Shown here: positions 34,552 through 42,658 of the stretch, one piece after another | Position numbering within the stretch: position 1 is the first letter of the stretch | Layout of the letters: each line of letters begins with the position of its first letter | NCBI GenBank assembly: GCA_900544365.1 | Contig: UQVF01000007.1 | Span: 1-50,662 of the forward strand | Length of the DNA stretch: 50,662 nucleotides | Reading direction: 5' to 3' | DNA from: an uncultured Veillonella sp. | Lineage (GTDB): Bacteria; Bacillota; Negativicutes; Veillonellales; Veillonellaceae | Position numbers and translations under genes: made by a program | The notes under the pieces: model-generated | Seen by the model: the letters and a program-made list of their open reading frames with translations, nothing else | Told to the model about the DNA's origin: nothing | Databases searched by the model: none

Positions 34552-35226
34552 ATGAAATTTGTACCATTAACAAAAATTTGGGCTACTATTTTTGTGTCCA
34601 TCTTAGCCATTGCTATGAAAACTCCGGAGCTATTGTTAACATTATTTGGGGTAGAATTGCTGTTAATGCTATTTGGTAGCATCTTGTTCCGTCAATGGAA
34701 ACCTTTATTGGCTTTAATTGGATTTTCTGCATTCTTAGGTATCGTACAGTACTTGGGTAGCTGGTCTGTGGATTCTGCTATTGTGACGGCTTTGCGCATG
34801 TTGACGATGACTACTATCTTTATGATGCTCATTGTGACGACGAAAACACAAGATTTAACAGTGGCCCTTGTACAACAATGTCGCATCCCCTATGCCTATG
34901 CATTTATGTTTACAGCGGCACTACGCTTTGTACCAGACTTTTTACGTGAAAGTAAAGCGGTACAAGAAGCACAGGCTTGCCGTGGCATGTCTTTAGAAGG
35001 CAATTGGCTGACAAAGATAAAATCTTACATGACTGTGATTCAACCATTGATGCTGAAATCATTAAGTCGATCTGAGACAATGGCGTTGTCTTTAGAACTT
35101 CGAGGCTTTGGCAATCAGCAACATACATTTATGCGTAAAGTAAGTTTACAAGGTATTGATTATGTAGCAGTTCTTGTTATGTTGGGAGCGACCCTTGTGA
35201 TGCTATGTAGCCTGTGGCGTTCTTAA
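34552..35226 (+). CDS. ecfT: ECF transporter transmembrane protein EcfT
   Basis: The 224-residue membrane protein has several helices and the two coupling motifs of EcfT at AQACRGMS and LELRGFG (Ala-Arg-Gly type). Ribosome site aggagg. The last eight codons (LCSLWRS and stop, 35203-35226) coincide with the left arm of the structured element at 35207-35355, so the element supplies or overlaps the C-terminus. Confidence 0.87.
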   Translation: MKFVPLTKIWATIFVSILAIAMKTPELLLTLFGVELLLMLFGSILFRQWKPLLALIGFSAFLGIVQYLGSWSVDSAIVTALRMLTMTTIFMMLIVTTKTQDLTVALVQQCRIPYAYAFMFTAALRFVPDFLRESKAVQEAQACRGMSLEGNWLTKIKSYMTVIQPLMLKSLSRSETMALSLELRGFGNQQHTFMRKVSLQGIDYVAVLVMLGATLVMLCSLWRS

Positions 35227-35355
35227 CTAAATATGATAAAGGGAAGAGCCAGGTATACCCCCTCTCAAACGGTATTTCATAATGTTTGTTCGAGGGCATA
35301 CCGTGCTCTTCTTGCATTTGTTTTATTTAGGCAGTGAAGAACGCCATAAGGCTAC
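35207..35355 (+). other. Structured 3'-end element, copy B (after ecfT)
   Basis: Outer arm GTAGCCTGTGGCGTTCTT (35207-35224) pairs with AAGAACGCCATAAGGCTAC (35337-35355). A middle stem CTAAATA/TATTTAG follows, then the inner hairpin (35243-35312) with the loop GGTATTTCATAATGTTTG closed by CAAAC. The inner hairpin can terminate ecfT transcription. Compared with copy C, the outer pairs change together (GTAGCC/GGCTAC against GCAGCC/GGCTGC), which supports an RNA or cruciform structure. Confidence 0.75.
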
Positions 35356-35452
35356 TACGCCTAAATGCATTCCTTTGGGAGAAGATGGTGTTGTTTATTT
35401 TGTTATAGTTTCTATCTATGCAATTTTAGCATAACATAGGCTATGGTTATGG

Positions 35453-35482
35453 TTGACGATTTGATTTGTATTAAGATATACT
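35453..35482 (+). promoter_or_regulatory. Promoter of the PepSY gene
   Basis: TTGACG (35453-35458), 18 nt and TATACT (35477-35482), about 66 nt upstream of the start codon. Confidence 0.6.
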
Positions 35483-35548
35483 ATTATTGTAGGATATAGA
35501 GATATATCGATATAAAAGATAAGTTTCGTGTATTGAGGAGAAAATCTT

Positions 35549-35860
35549 ATGAATAAAGTAATGAAACAAGTAGCGTTAGCAGCTGTGGTAGGTGCAGGTT
35601 TATTTGTGGCTACAGTGCCAGCACAAGCGGCTTTCAGTAAATATACACCAGTACAAGCGCAAGCAGCCATTAGCTATGATCGTGCAGTAGAAATTTTTAA
35701 AGCACAATATCCAGATTATCAAATTAAAGATGTTGATTTTGACGTGGACTATGGTCGCCCTCATTATGAAATTGAAGGCTTCCGTGGATACGAAGAAGTA
35801 GATGTAAAAATTGATGCAGCTACAGGTGAGATTTATCGAGTGAAATATGATCGTGACTAA
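35549..35860 (+). CDS. Secreted PepSY-domain protein, copy 1
   Basis: The 103-residue protein has a signal peptide (basic start, VALAAVVGAGLFVATVPAQA, cleavage after about residue 28) and one PepSY domain (AVEIFKAQYPDYQIKDVDF, DYGRPHYEIEGF, VDVKIDAATGEIYRVKY). PepSY domains are small extracytoplasmic modules that often act as peptidase inhibitors or signal-sensing parts. A paralogous domain is encoded at 50084-50500. The gene lies between two copies of the structured element (B and C). Confidence 0.88.
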   Translation: MNKVMKQVALAAVVGAGLFVATVPAQAAFSKYTPVQAQAAISYDRAVEIFKAQYPDYQIKDVDFDVDYGRPHYEIEGFRGYEEVDVKIDAATGEIYRVKYDRD

Positions 35861-35880
35861 GTCGTCTCTTGTTTTGCTAT

Positions 35881-36029
35881 GCAGCCTGTGGCGGTTTTAA
35901 CTGAATAGAGCAAAGGGAAGAGCACGGCATACCCCTCTCAAACGGTATTTCATAATGTTTGTTCGGGGGCACACCGTGCTCTTCTTGGGTTTGTGTGATT
36001 TTGATAGTAAAGGAACGCCACAAGGCTGC
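35881..36029 (+). other. Structured 3'-end element, copy C (after PepSY gene)
   Basis: Outer arm GCAGCCTGTGGCGGTT (35881-35896) pairs with GGAACGCCACAAGGCTGC (36012-36029). The inner hairpin (35917-35985) has the stem GAAGAGCACGG and the same loop as copies A and B. It starts 20 nt after the PepSY stop codon. The remaining 36030-36200 holds no recognised element except a TTTTCAAAATTATT-rich promoter-like region. Confidence 0.75.
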
Positions 36030-36232
36030 TACTCGTAACCGCGTTCCTCAGGGGAGGGCGTTTGCAAACTTGTGCTTTGCTTAGTCTGCTTCGAATGTAT
36101 CGTATTTACTTTGGTTGAGTTAAGTTTTTAATAATAATTTTCAAAATTATTCTACAAGTACTTGAAATGGACATACCTGTTAGTGATATAATAGAATGAG
36201 GTAAGTTCGTGCAGGGGTTGAAAGGAGAATTG

Positions 36233-36727
36233 ATGGATTATAAAGTAGCAGCTTCTTTTTGGACAGAGAAGGATAAAACTGCAAGAAAGATGGACCCACG
36301 TGAATTGCATGTTGAGATTGTTGATTTTTTAAAAGCTCATCATACTTGTGCGTTGGCGACACACAGTGAAACGGGTGTACGCTGCACGCCATTATCGTAT
36401 ACTGTGCATGATGGCTACATTGATATTTTCTCTGAAGGTGGTGAGAAATTCTTTCATTTAGAAGAGGATAAAAATGTATCTCTCACTGTGTTTGATCCTT
36501 ATGAGGGTCCAGGTACAGCAAAGAGTGTTCAGATTCAAGGGGTAGCCACTGTGCTAGGGCCTGATGATGAAGAGTATGCTAAGGTACTAACAGACATTGG
36601 TATGGAAAAATTATTAGACCGTGATGATCCATTATACTTGATTCGTGTGAAATCGAATGAGATTGTTTATTTGAATGGTTCCTTGCGAGCACGTGGCTAT
36701 TATATTCGTCAAGTCTTAGCGAGATAG
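36233..36727 (+). CDS. FMN-binding split-barrel protein (pyridoxamine 5'-phosphate oxidase family)
   Basis: The 164-residue protein has the split-barrel pattern HHTCALATHSETGVRCTPLS...YIDIFSEGGEKFFHLEEDKNVSLTVFDPY, typical of small flavin reductase or oxidase-like proteins. The ATG at 36233 is chosen because aaaggag lies 5 nt upstream; an earlier GTG would place the ribosome site inside the gene. Biochemical role unknown; these proteins bind FMN, F420 or haem. Single gene. Confidence 0.82.
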   Translation: MDYKVAASFWTEKDKTARKMDPRELHVEIVDFLKAHHTCALATHSETGVRCTPLSYTVHDGYIDIFSEGGEKFFHLEEDKNVSLTVFDPYEGPGTAKSVQIQGVATVLGPDDEEYAKVLTDIGMEKLLDRDDPLYLIRVKSNEIVYLNGSLRARGYYIRQVLAR

Positions 36728-36739
36728 GGTAGATTCTTT

Positions 36740-36814
36740 TTGCACATCTGCGTCAAGTATGATACAATAAGTAAAGACCGCCGTTAGAGGTTTCATCTAA
36801 CGGTGGTTTTTATT
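36740..36814 (+). promoter_or_regulatory. Promoter followed at once by a terminator-like hairpin, before the cyclophilin gene
   Basis: TTGCAC (36740-36745), 17 nt, TACAAT (36763-36768). The predicted start, about 36775, is at the foot of ACCGCCGTTAGA (36777-36788)/TCTAACGGTGGT (36796-36807), followed by TTTTATTTT. The hairpin can stop read-through from upstream and would form a 5'-terminal hairpin on the new transcript. Confidence 0.55.
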
Positions 36815-36833
36815 TTAGAAATGGAGATAATTA

Positions 36834-37460
36834 ATGAATATACAACGTATCTTACTGAGTGCACTATTAGGAGCAACATTAGTAGTGACGGCTGCTTGTG
36901 GTACAGATGCAGCTCAGCAAGCAAAATCTGAAGTAGGTAAAGATGTGAAAGTAGAAGCAAAGATGCCTAGTTTTGATGCGACACCAATTGCTGATGAATA
37001 TGCTACGATTCATACGAATAAAGGTGATATCAAAGTGCGTCTGTATGGTAGTAAGGCACCTATCACTGTGAAAAACTTCAAAAGTTTAATTGAACAAGGA
37101 TACTACAATAATTTAACCTTTCACCGTGTTATCGATGGATTTATGATCCAAGGTGGAGATAATAAAAAAGGTGGTCCTGGATACACGATTCCTGATGAAG
37201 TGAGCAATGATTTACACTTTAATAAAATGGGCATCTTGGCGATGGCCAATGCAGGTCCTAATACAGGGAATGCGCAGTTCTTTATTACAGTGGCACCTAC
37301 TCCTTGGTTAGATAATAAGCACACCATCTTTGGAGTGGTTGTACAAGGGATGGATGTAGTAGAAGCGATTAGTCGTGTGCCACGAGATAAGCGTGATACC
37401 CCGAAAGAACCAGTGGTGATTCAATCTGTTGACTTAGCACCAATTCCAGCTGGTGAATAA
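36834..37460 (+). CDS. Lipoprotein peptidyl-prolyl cis-trans isomerase (cyclophilin)
   Basis: The 208-residue protein has a lipobox (VVTAAC, Cys22), a short linker and a cyclophilin domain (about 55-205) with the catalytic region FHRVIDGFMIQGGD, then MANAGPNTGNAQFFITVAPTPWLDNKHTIFG in the usual order. It should act as a foldase on the outer face of the cytoplasmic membrane. Ribosome site ggagat. The gene ends just before the GIY-YIG ORF. Confidence 0.92.
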   Translation: MNIQRILLSALLGATLVVTAACGTDAAQQAKSEVGKDVKVEAKMPSFDATPIADEYATIHTNKGDIKVRLYGSKAPITVKNFKSLIEQGYYNNLTFHRVIDGFMIQGGDNKKGGPGYTIPDEVSNDLHFNKMGILAMANAGPNTGNAQFFITVAPTPWLDNKHTIFGVVVQGMDVVEAISRVPRDKRDTPKEPVVIQSVDLAPIPAGE

Positions 37461-37461
37461 G

Positions 37462-37734
37462 ATGGAAGAAAAGTTTTATACCTATATGGTACGATGTGCG
37501 GATGGCTCTCTCTATACGGGCTGGACTACGGATTTAGAGAAACGCATACGCGCTCATAATGGAGAAATTAAAGGGGGCGCCAAGTATACGCGAGGTCGTA
37601 GACCGGTAACCTTGGTGTGGAGTACAGCTTTCAGTAGAAAGCAAGATGCTCAATCCATGGAACAGCAAGTGAAGCGCATGGAACGGGCCCAAAAAGATGC
37701 CCTCATTGCAGCAAATTGTGATATAATAAAATGA
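37462..37734 (+). CDS. GIY-YIG domain protein (UPF0213/YhbQ-like)
   Basis: The 90-residue protein has YTYMVRCADGSLYTGWT (the GIY-YIG core, here Y-T-Y...Y-T-G), EKRIRAHN and AFSRKQDAQSMEQQVKRM with the conserved Glu. It is the single-domain YhbQ/YazA type, a putative nuclease of unclear role. The ATG at 37462 is chosen; a GTG three codons earlier would overlap the cyclophilin gene. Its stop overlaps an upstream ATG of the next ORF. Confidence 0.9.
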   Translation: MEEKFYTYMVRCADGSLYTGWTTDLEKRIRAHNGEIKGGAKYTRGRRPVTLVWSTAFSRKQDAQSMEQQVKRMERAQKDALIAANCDIIK

Positions 37735-37769
37735 TACAGAGGTGCGTAAATAAGAGAGGAGGAATGCTA

Positions 37770-38228
37770 ATGAAACGAGTGATTGTGTCTGTGAAAAGTA
37801 CGCAACGTGATGCGGATGGAGAAGATACGGTGGTAGAATTAGTATCCTCTGGTAAGTATTATGAAACAGCTTTGGCGAAACATATCATTTATGATGAAAG
37901 TGAAGTCACAGGTTTGGGGAATACGAAAACGACTATTAAAGCTTATAAGGATTCGGTGGTACTCTTGCGAACTGGTGAATTTTCTATGCGCCATGAGTAC
38001 CAATTGGGGAAGACTAATATAGCTAGCTTGGAAACGCCTTATGGGGCGGTAGAGTTGGCTATGCTAACCCATGAATTAGATATAGAGTTGAACGATGGCA
38101 AGGGCCATATTTGTTTAGGATATGATATCTCTGTTGGTGGTGAGTGGCAATTTTACAACCAACTATATGTAGAGATTCGGGAGGATGTACATTATGGACA
38201 TGAAAGAAGTTTTGAAGGCAGCCATTAA
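37770..38228 (+). CDS. DUF1934 (YwiB-like) protein
   Basis: The 152-residue beta-barrel-type protein resembles YwiB of Bacillus subtilis, which likewise precedes argS. The ATG at 37770 follows agaggagg at 7 nt; the ATG at 37764 is too close. It overlaps the argS start by 35 nt, so translation is probably coupled. Function unknown. Confidence 0.82.
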   Translation: MKRVIVSVKSTQRDADGEDTVVELVSSGKYYETALAKHIIYDESEVTGLGNTKTTIKAYKDSVVLLRTGEFSMRHEYQLGKTNIASLETPYGAVELAMLTHELDIELNDGKGHICLGYDISVGGEWQFYNQLYVEIREDVHYGHERSFEGSH

Positions 38229-39858
38229 GGAGGCTTTGCAGATAGCTCTAGAACAAGGAGAACTACCAGAAGGTACCTATCCAGAGGCACAATTGGAAGT
38301 ACCACCGCAAAAAGAATTTGGTGACTTTTCCACTAATATTGCTATGCAATCTGCACGTGTAGCGAAATCTAATCCAAAGGCGATTGCGGAAATTATCATT
38401 TCTCATATGAATTATGATTGGTTAACTCGTGCTGAAGTAGCAGGTGCTGGATTTATCAATTTCTTTTTAGCATCGGATGTGATTTACGATACTTTAAAAA
38501 ATATATTAACAACAGGGGACACATATGGTAATGCACCACTTCGTGAAGAAGATACAGTGCAAATCGAGTATGTTAGTGCAAACCCAACAGGGTTGTTACA
38601 TGTAGGACATGGTCGTGGTGCTGCCTATGGTAGTGCTTTGGTGAATTTGATGCGTGCTGCAGGATATAATGTGTTTGCTGAATATTACATCAATGATGCA
38701 GGTAAACAAATCGATAATTTAGCGGCTTCTGTGAATGCTCGTTATTTAGAATTATTAGATATGAAACATGAGTTCCCTGAGTCTGGCTATCGTGGTCAAG
38801 ATGTCATCGATACAGCACAAGAATTGATTAACTGGAGAGGCGACTTCTTCGCAGTACTTCCAGAAGAAGAGCGTGTTCCATTCTTTAAAGAATTTGCTTT
38901 AACAGAAAAATTAAATGGATTGCGCAAAACATTACGTAATTTCCGCGTTGGCTTTGACCGTTGGTTCAGCGAACGTAGTTTGCATAAAAGTGGTGAAATT
39001 CGTACGTTGGTGAATCAGCTATTAGAATCTGGCGGAATGTATGAAAAAGATGGAGCCTACTGGTTGGCGTCTATGCAATATGGAGATGACAAAGATCGAG
39101 TGGTTATCCGTGACAATGGAGAACCAACATACTTAGCTGCAGATATTGCATACCATAAAGATAAATACGAACGTGGTTACAAACAATTAATTAACATTTG
39201 GGGTGCTGACCATCATGGGTATATTGCCCGTGTAAAAGCAGCTATGGAAGCGCTTGGATTCAATCCAGATAAATTAGAAGTTCTGTTATTACAAATGGTA
39301 TTCTTATACCGTGATGGAGAACTTGTAAAAATGTCCAAACGTACTGGTGAAACGATTACGTTGGATGAATTGATTGAAGACGTAGGGGTGGATGCAGCAA
39401 GATATTTCTTCTTGATGCGTTCCTTAGATAGTCAATTGGACTTCGATATTAATTTGGCATCATCTAAGTCTAACGACAATCCAGTGTACTACATACAATA
39501 TGCGCACGCTCGTATTCACAGTATTTTTGGACAAGTCAAAGAAGCGGGTATTGCTTATGGGGACTGGGCGAATACATCTTTCACAGCATTGCAAAGTGAA
39601 CAAGAAGTGGAATTGATTAAAAAATTAGCAGCCTACCCAGAAGAAATTCAGTTATCTGCTAATAATAAAGCCCCACATCGTATAGCTAAATACTTGTACG
39701 ATCTAGCAAGTTTATTCCATTCCTTCTATAAACAAGGCCGTATCATGGGCGTTGACCCAGAATTGCAACAAGCTCGATTAGGTTTGATTACAGCAACGGC
39801 GCATGTATTACAACATGGTCTTGGTATCTTAGGTATTTCCGCTCCTGAAAAAATGTAA
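38194..39858 (+). CDS. argS: Arginyl-tRNA synthetase
   Basis: The 554-residue class I synthetase charges tRNA-Arg. It has the HIGH motif as HVGHGRGA after EYVSANPTGLL, the KMSKS equivalent KMSKRTG and a C-terminal anticodon-binding DALR domain. The ATG at 38194 (MDMKEVL) is preferred because gggagg is 9 nt away; the ATG at 38185 abuts it. It overlaps the end of the YwiB-like gene and is followed after 30 nt by pyrG. Confidence 0.95.
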   Translation: MDMKEVLKAAIKEALQIALEQGELPEGTYPEAQLEVPPQKEFGDFSTNIAMQSARVAKSNPKAIAEIIISHMNYDWLTRAEVAGAGFINFFLASDVIYDTLKNILTTGDTYGNAPLREEDTVQIEYVSANPTGLLHVGHGRGAAYGSALVNLMRAAGYNVFAEYYINDAGKQIDNLAASVNARYLELLDMKHEFPESGYRGQDVIDTAQELINWRGDFFAVLPEEERVPFFKEFALTEKLNGLRKTLRNFRVGFDRWFSERSLHKSGEIRTLVNQLLESGGMYEKDGAYWLASMQYGDDKDRVVIRDNGEPTYLAADIAYHKDKYERGYKQLINIWGADHHGYIARVKAAMEALGFNPDKLEVLLLQMVFLYRDGELVKMSKRTGETITLDELIEDVGVDAARYFFLMRSLDSQLDFDINLASSKSNDNPVYYIQYAHARIHSIFGQVKEAGIAYGDWANTSFTALQSEQEVELIKKLAAYPEEIQLSANNKAPHRIAKYLYDLASLFHSFYKQGRIMGVDPELQQARLGLITATAHVLQHGLGILGISAPEKM

Positions 39859-39888
39859 TCAGAAGCATATAATTATTAGGGAGGCATC

Positions 39889-41499
39889 ATGTCAACAAAG
39901 TATATTTTCGTAACAGGTGGCGTCGTATCATCATTAGGTAAAGGCATTACTGCAGCATCCTTGGGACGTTTGTTGAAAAACCGTGGATATAAGGTGACAA
40001 TTCAAAAATTTGATCCATATATCAATATTGACCCAGGTACAATGAGTCCCTATCAACATGGTGAAGTGTTCGTCACTGACGACGGTGCAGAAACTGACTT
40101 AGATTTAGGTCACTATGAACGTTTTATCGACATTAACTTAGGTAAAACATCTAATATCACGGCTGGTAAAGTGTATTGGTCTGTGATCAATAAAGAGCGT
40201 AAAGGTGAATATCTTGGCTCTACTGTGCAAGTTATCCCTCATATTACGAATGAAATTAAAAATGCTGTGTTCCGTGTAGGTAAAGAAGACAATGCAGACG
40301 TAGTAATCACAGAAATCGGCGGTACTGTAGGGGATATTGAAAGCTTACCTTTTCTGGAAGCAATCCGACAAGTGAAAAAAGAAGTAAACCGTGATGATGT
40401 GTTATATATCCACGTTACATTGGTACCATATATCAGTGCAGCAGGTGAATTGAAAACAAAACCAACACAACATAGTGTAAAAGAGCTTCGTGGTATCGGT
40501 ATTCAACCAGATATTATCGTATGCCGTACAGAAAAAGAAATTTCTCGTGACATGAAAGATAAATTGGCATTATTCTGTGACGTAGACCCAGATGCTATTG
40601 TAGAAAACCGGACTTGTAGCACCATTTATGAAGTACCATTGATGATGCAAGATGAAGGATTAGATAGCATTGTAGTGCGCAAATTGAACCTAGAAGATCG
40701 TCCTGCAGATATGACAGAATGGAAAGAAATGGTTCATAAAATCTTGAACCCTAAGAAAGAGATTACGATTGCTCTTGTGGGTAAATACGTAGCATTACAT
40801 GACGCATACATTTCTGTAGCAGAAGCATTGGGTCATGCAGGTATCGTAGAAGATACAAAAGTGAACATTAAATGGGTTGACTCTGAAGCGGTAGAAGCAG
40901 AAGGTACTGATTTAGCGGAAGTATATAAAGATGTAGATGGTATCTTGGTACCTGGTGGTTTCGGTTGCCGTGGCGTAGAAGGTAAAATTTCTACTATCCA
41001 ATATGCTCGTGAGCATAAAGTGCCGTTCCTTGGCATTTGCTTAGGTATGCAAACATCTGTGATGGAATTTGCTCGTTCCGTATTGGACATGAATGGCGCT
41101 ACTTCCACAGAATTTGATGAAAGCTGCCAATTCCCGGTAATCGACTTAATGGACGATCAAGTAGATGTGGATGAAAAAGGTGGTACAATGCGTCTTGGCG
41201 TATACCCATGTAAAACAGTACCTGGTACAAAAGTACATGAAGCATACGGCGAAGATTTGATCTATGAACGCCATCGTCATCGTTGGGAATTTAATAATGC
41301 ATACCGTCAACAATTGACAGATGCAGGGTTGATTATCTCTGGTACATCCCCTGACAATCGTCTAGTAGAATGTGTTGAAGTAGCAGATCATCCTTGGTTC
41401 GTGGGCGTACAATTCCACCCAGAATTGAAATCTCGTCCAAACAATGCACATCCATTGTTCAAAGGATTTGTGAAAGCAGCCATTGAGAATAAAAAATAA
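39889..41499 (+). CDS. pyrG: CTP synthase
   Basis: The 536-residue enzyme aminates UTP to CTP. The N-terminal synthetase domain (TKYIFVTGGVVSSLGKGI, DPYINIDPGTMSP) is followed from about residue 290 by a class I glutamine amidotransferase with nucleophile FLGICLGMQ and the His-Glu pair in VQFHPELKSRP. Full length. Ribosome site gggagg. Confidence 0.96.
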   Translation: MSTKYIFVTGGVVSSLGKGITAASLGRLLKNRGYKVTIQKFDPYINIDPGTMSPYQHGEVFVTDDGAETDLDLGHYERFIDINLGKTSNITAGKVYWSVINKERKGEYLGSTVQVIPHITNEIKNAVFRVGKEDNADVVITEIGGTVGDIESLPFLEAIRQVKKEVNRDDVLYIHVTLVPYISAAGELKTKPTQHSVKELRGIGIQPDIIVCRTEKEISRDMKDKLALFCDVDPDAIVENRTCSTIYEVPLMMQDEGLDSIVVRKLNLEDRPADMTEWKEMVHKILNPKKEITIALVGKYVALHDAYISVAEALGHAGIVEDTKVNIKWVDSEAVEAEGTDLAEVYKDVDGILVPGGFGCRGVEGKISTIQYAREHKVPFLGICLGMQTSVMEFARSVLDMNGATSTEFDESCQFPVIDLMDDQVDVDEKGGTMRLGVYPCKTVPGTKVHEAYGEDLIYERHRHRWEFNNAYRQQLTDAGLIISGTSPDNRLVECVEVADHPWFVGVQFHPELKSRPNNAHPLFKGFVKAAIENKK

Positions 41500-41522
41500 G
41501 ATATACTGAGTATGTTATAAAG

Positions 41523-41566
41523 AAAGGACTGTAACAGAATACAATAGATTCTGGTTGCAGTCCTTT
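41523..41566 (+). terminator. pyrG terminator
   Basis: AAAGGACTG (41523-41531) pairs with CAGTCCTTT (41558-41566), with further CAGAAT/ATTCTG pairing inside and a T-rich end. Confidence 0.85.
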
Positions 41567-41716
41567 TGCTTGAATAGATGGCAATGATCTCGTAGAATTA
41601 ATTATAAAATATGAATTGTTTGTGACGCCTGTTACAACATACATCCTAGAAGATTTTTATAGAATTGATGAGTGCTAGATGAGGTTGTATATTTTGTGCT
41701 AGAAGGTGGTGATGAC

Positions 41717-42322
41717 ATGGTGTTGCAAAATAAATTGGGGATTACTAATTCTGTAGAACTTGCTAGAGAGGAAGAACGGATTAGTAAAAAGAAAGCCCTA
41801 GACCTATTTGATGGTACAGTATTAGCAGTGTATTCCGTAGGTTCTTTTGCTCAGTTAGCAGCGATACATAGATATTTATTTGAAGATATCTATGACTTTG
41901 CAGGAAAAGTTAGAACGGTAAACATGGTAAAAGGTAACTTCCGGTTTGCTCCTGTGATGTATTTACAGGTGGCCCTTGAAAGTATAGAGAACATGCCACA
42001 ATCTACTTTTGATGAAATTATTGAAAAATATGTGGAGATGAACGTGGCACATCCTTTCAGAGAAGGCAATGGAAGAAGTGCTAGAATATGGCTAGATCAA
42101 ATATTGAAACAAGAACTACATCTTGTTGTAGATTGGAGCCTAGTTGATAAAGATGATTATTTGCTAGCCATGGAACGAAGTCCTATTAAAGATACTGAAA
42201 TCAAGTATCTCTTAAAAAGTGCCTTAACAGATCAGATAGATGATAGAACAGTATATATGAAAGGCATTGATCATAGTTATTACTATGAAGGGTATACTTT
42301 GTATAAAACCGAAGAGTTGTAG
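41717..42322 (+). CDS. Fic-family protein, class III (NmFic-like)
   Basis: The 201-residue protein has the catalytic loop HPFREGNGRSARIW (HPFx[D/E]GNGR), a flap region (GNFRFAPVMYL) and the early motif IHRYLFEDIYDFAGKVR. Near the C-terminus SYYYEGY fits the [S/T]xxxE[G/N] inhibitory helix of class III Fic proteins, which restrain themselves without an antitoxin. It should transfer AMP from ATP to a protein hydroxyl. The ATG at 41717 is chosen, with aaggtgg 7 nt upstream; the 45-nt longer ORF starts with an unsupported GTG. Overall it resembles Neisseria NmFic closely by memory. Confidence 0.88.
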   Translation: MVLQNKLGITNSVELAREEERISKKKALDLFDGTVLAVYSVGSFAQLAAIHRYLFEDIYDFAGKVRTVNMVKGNFRFAPVMYLQVALESIENMPQSTFDEIIEKYVEMNVAHPFREGNGRSARIWLDQILKQELHLVVDWSLVDKDDYLLAMERSPIKDTEIKYLLKSALTDQIDDRTVYMKGIDHSYYYEGYTLYKTEEL

Positions 42323-42420
42323 GCTAACATCTGTAGAAGAAAATACAAAAACAATAAGATGTATATCAATTGTTGGAGCGATATGATGTGTATTATCTAT
42401 TGTTTGATACAGCCGTCCTA

Positions 42421-42567
42421 TTGTTTTTTATCTCAAACAATGCTATACTTGAGACATAAACAAGAAGAGCCGTCAACGTGTGCTGGCGTTAGGCTCATCT
42501 CAAATGACTAAGGAATTTGAAATAGCCTAACGTGTAGAGGGTGCGAACCTCTTTCGTTAGGCTTTTT
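42421..42567 (+). ncRNA. Orphan relative of the type I antitoxin RNA
   Basis: TTGTTT (42421-42426), 17 nt, TATACT (42444-42449), predicted start near 42456. The RNA begins caagaagagccgtcaacg, contains GCGTTAGGCTCATCTCAAA and ends in the terminator GCCTAACG (42525-42532)/CGTTAGGC (42555-42562) with T5. Promoter, 5' part and terminator all match the minus-strand RNA at 2727-2840. No intact toxin ORF faces it. Confidence 0.65.
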
Positions 42568-42573
42568 CATCGA

Positions 42574-42651
42574 TTATTTGAACAAATCAATGATTTGTAC
42601 TGTACAACAGAATTTATTCGTATTGTGTATATATAAAGATAAAAAACACAT
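42574..42651 (-). pseudogene. Eroded toxin ORF opposite the orphan antitoxin RNA
   Basis: On the minus strand an ORF of 25 codons ends VQIIDLFK, matching the end of the toxin at 2643-2720 (IQIIDLLK), with matching nucleotide sequence (caaatcattgat) beyond the RNA terminator. The N-terminal half is unrelated to the toxin and has no ribosome site. It is best read as a decayed toxin gene now overlapped by the leuA promoter. Confidence 0.5.
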
Positions 42652-42658
42652 TAGTCTA

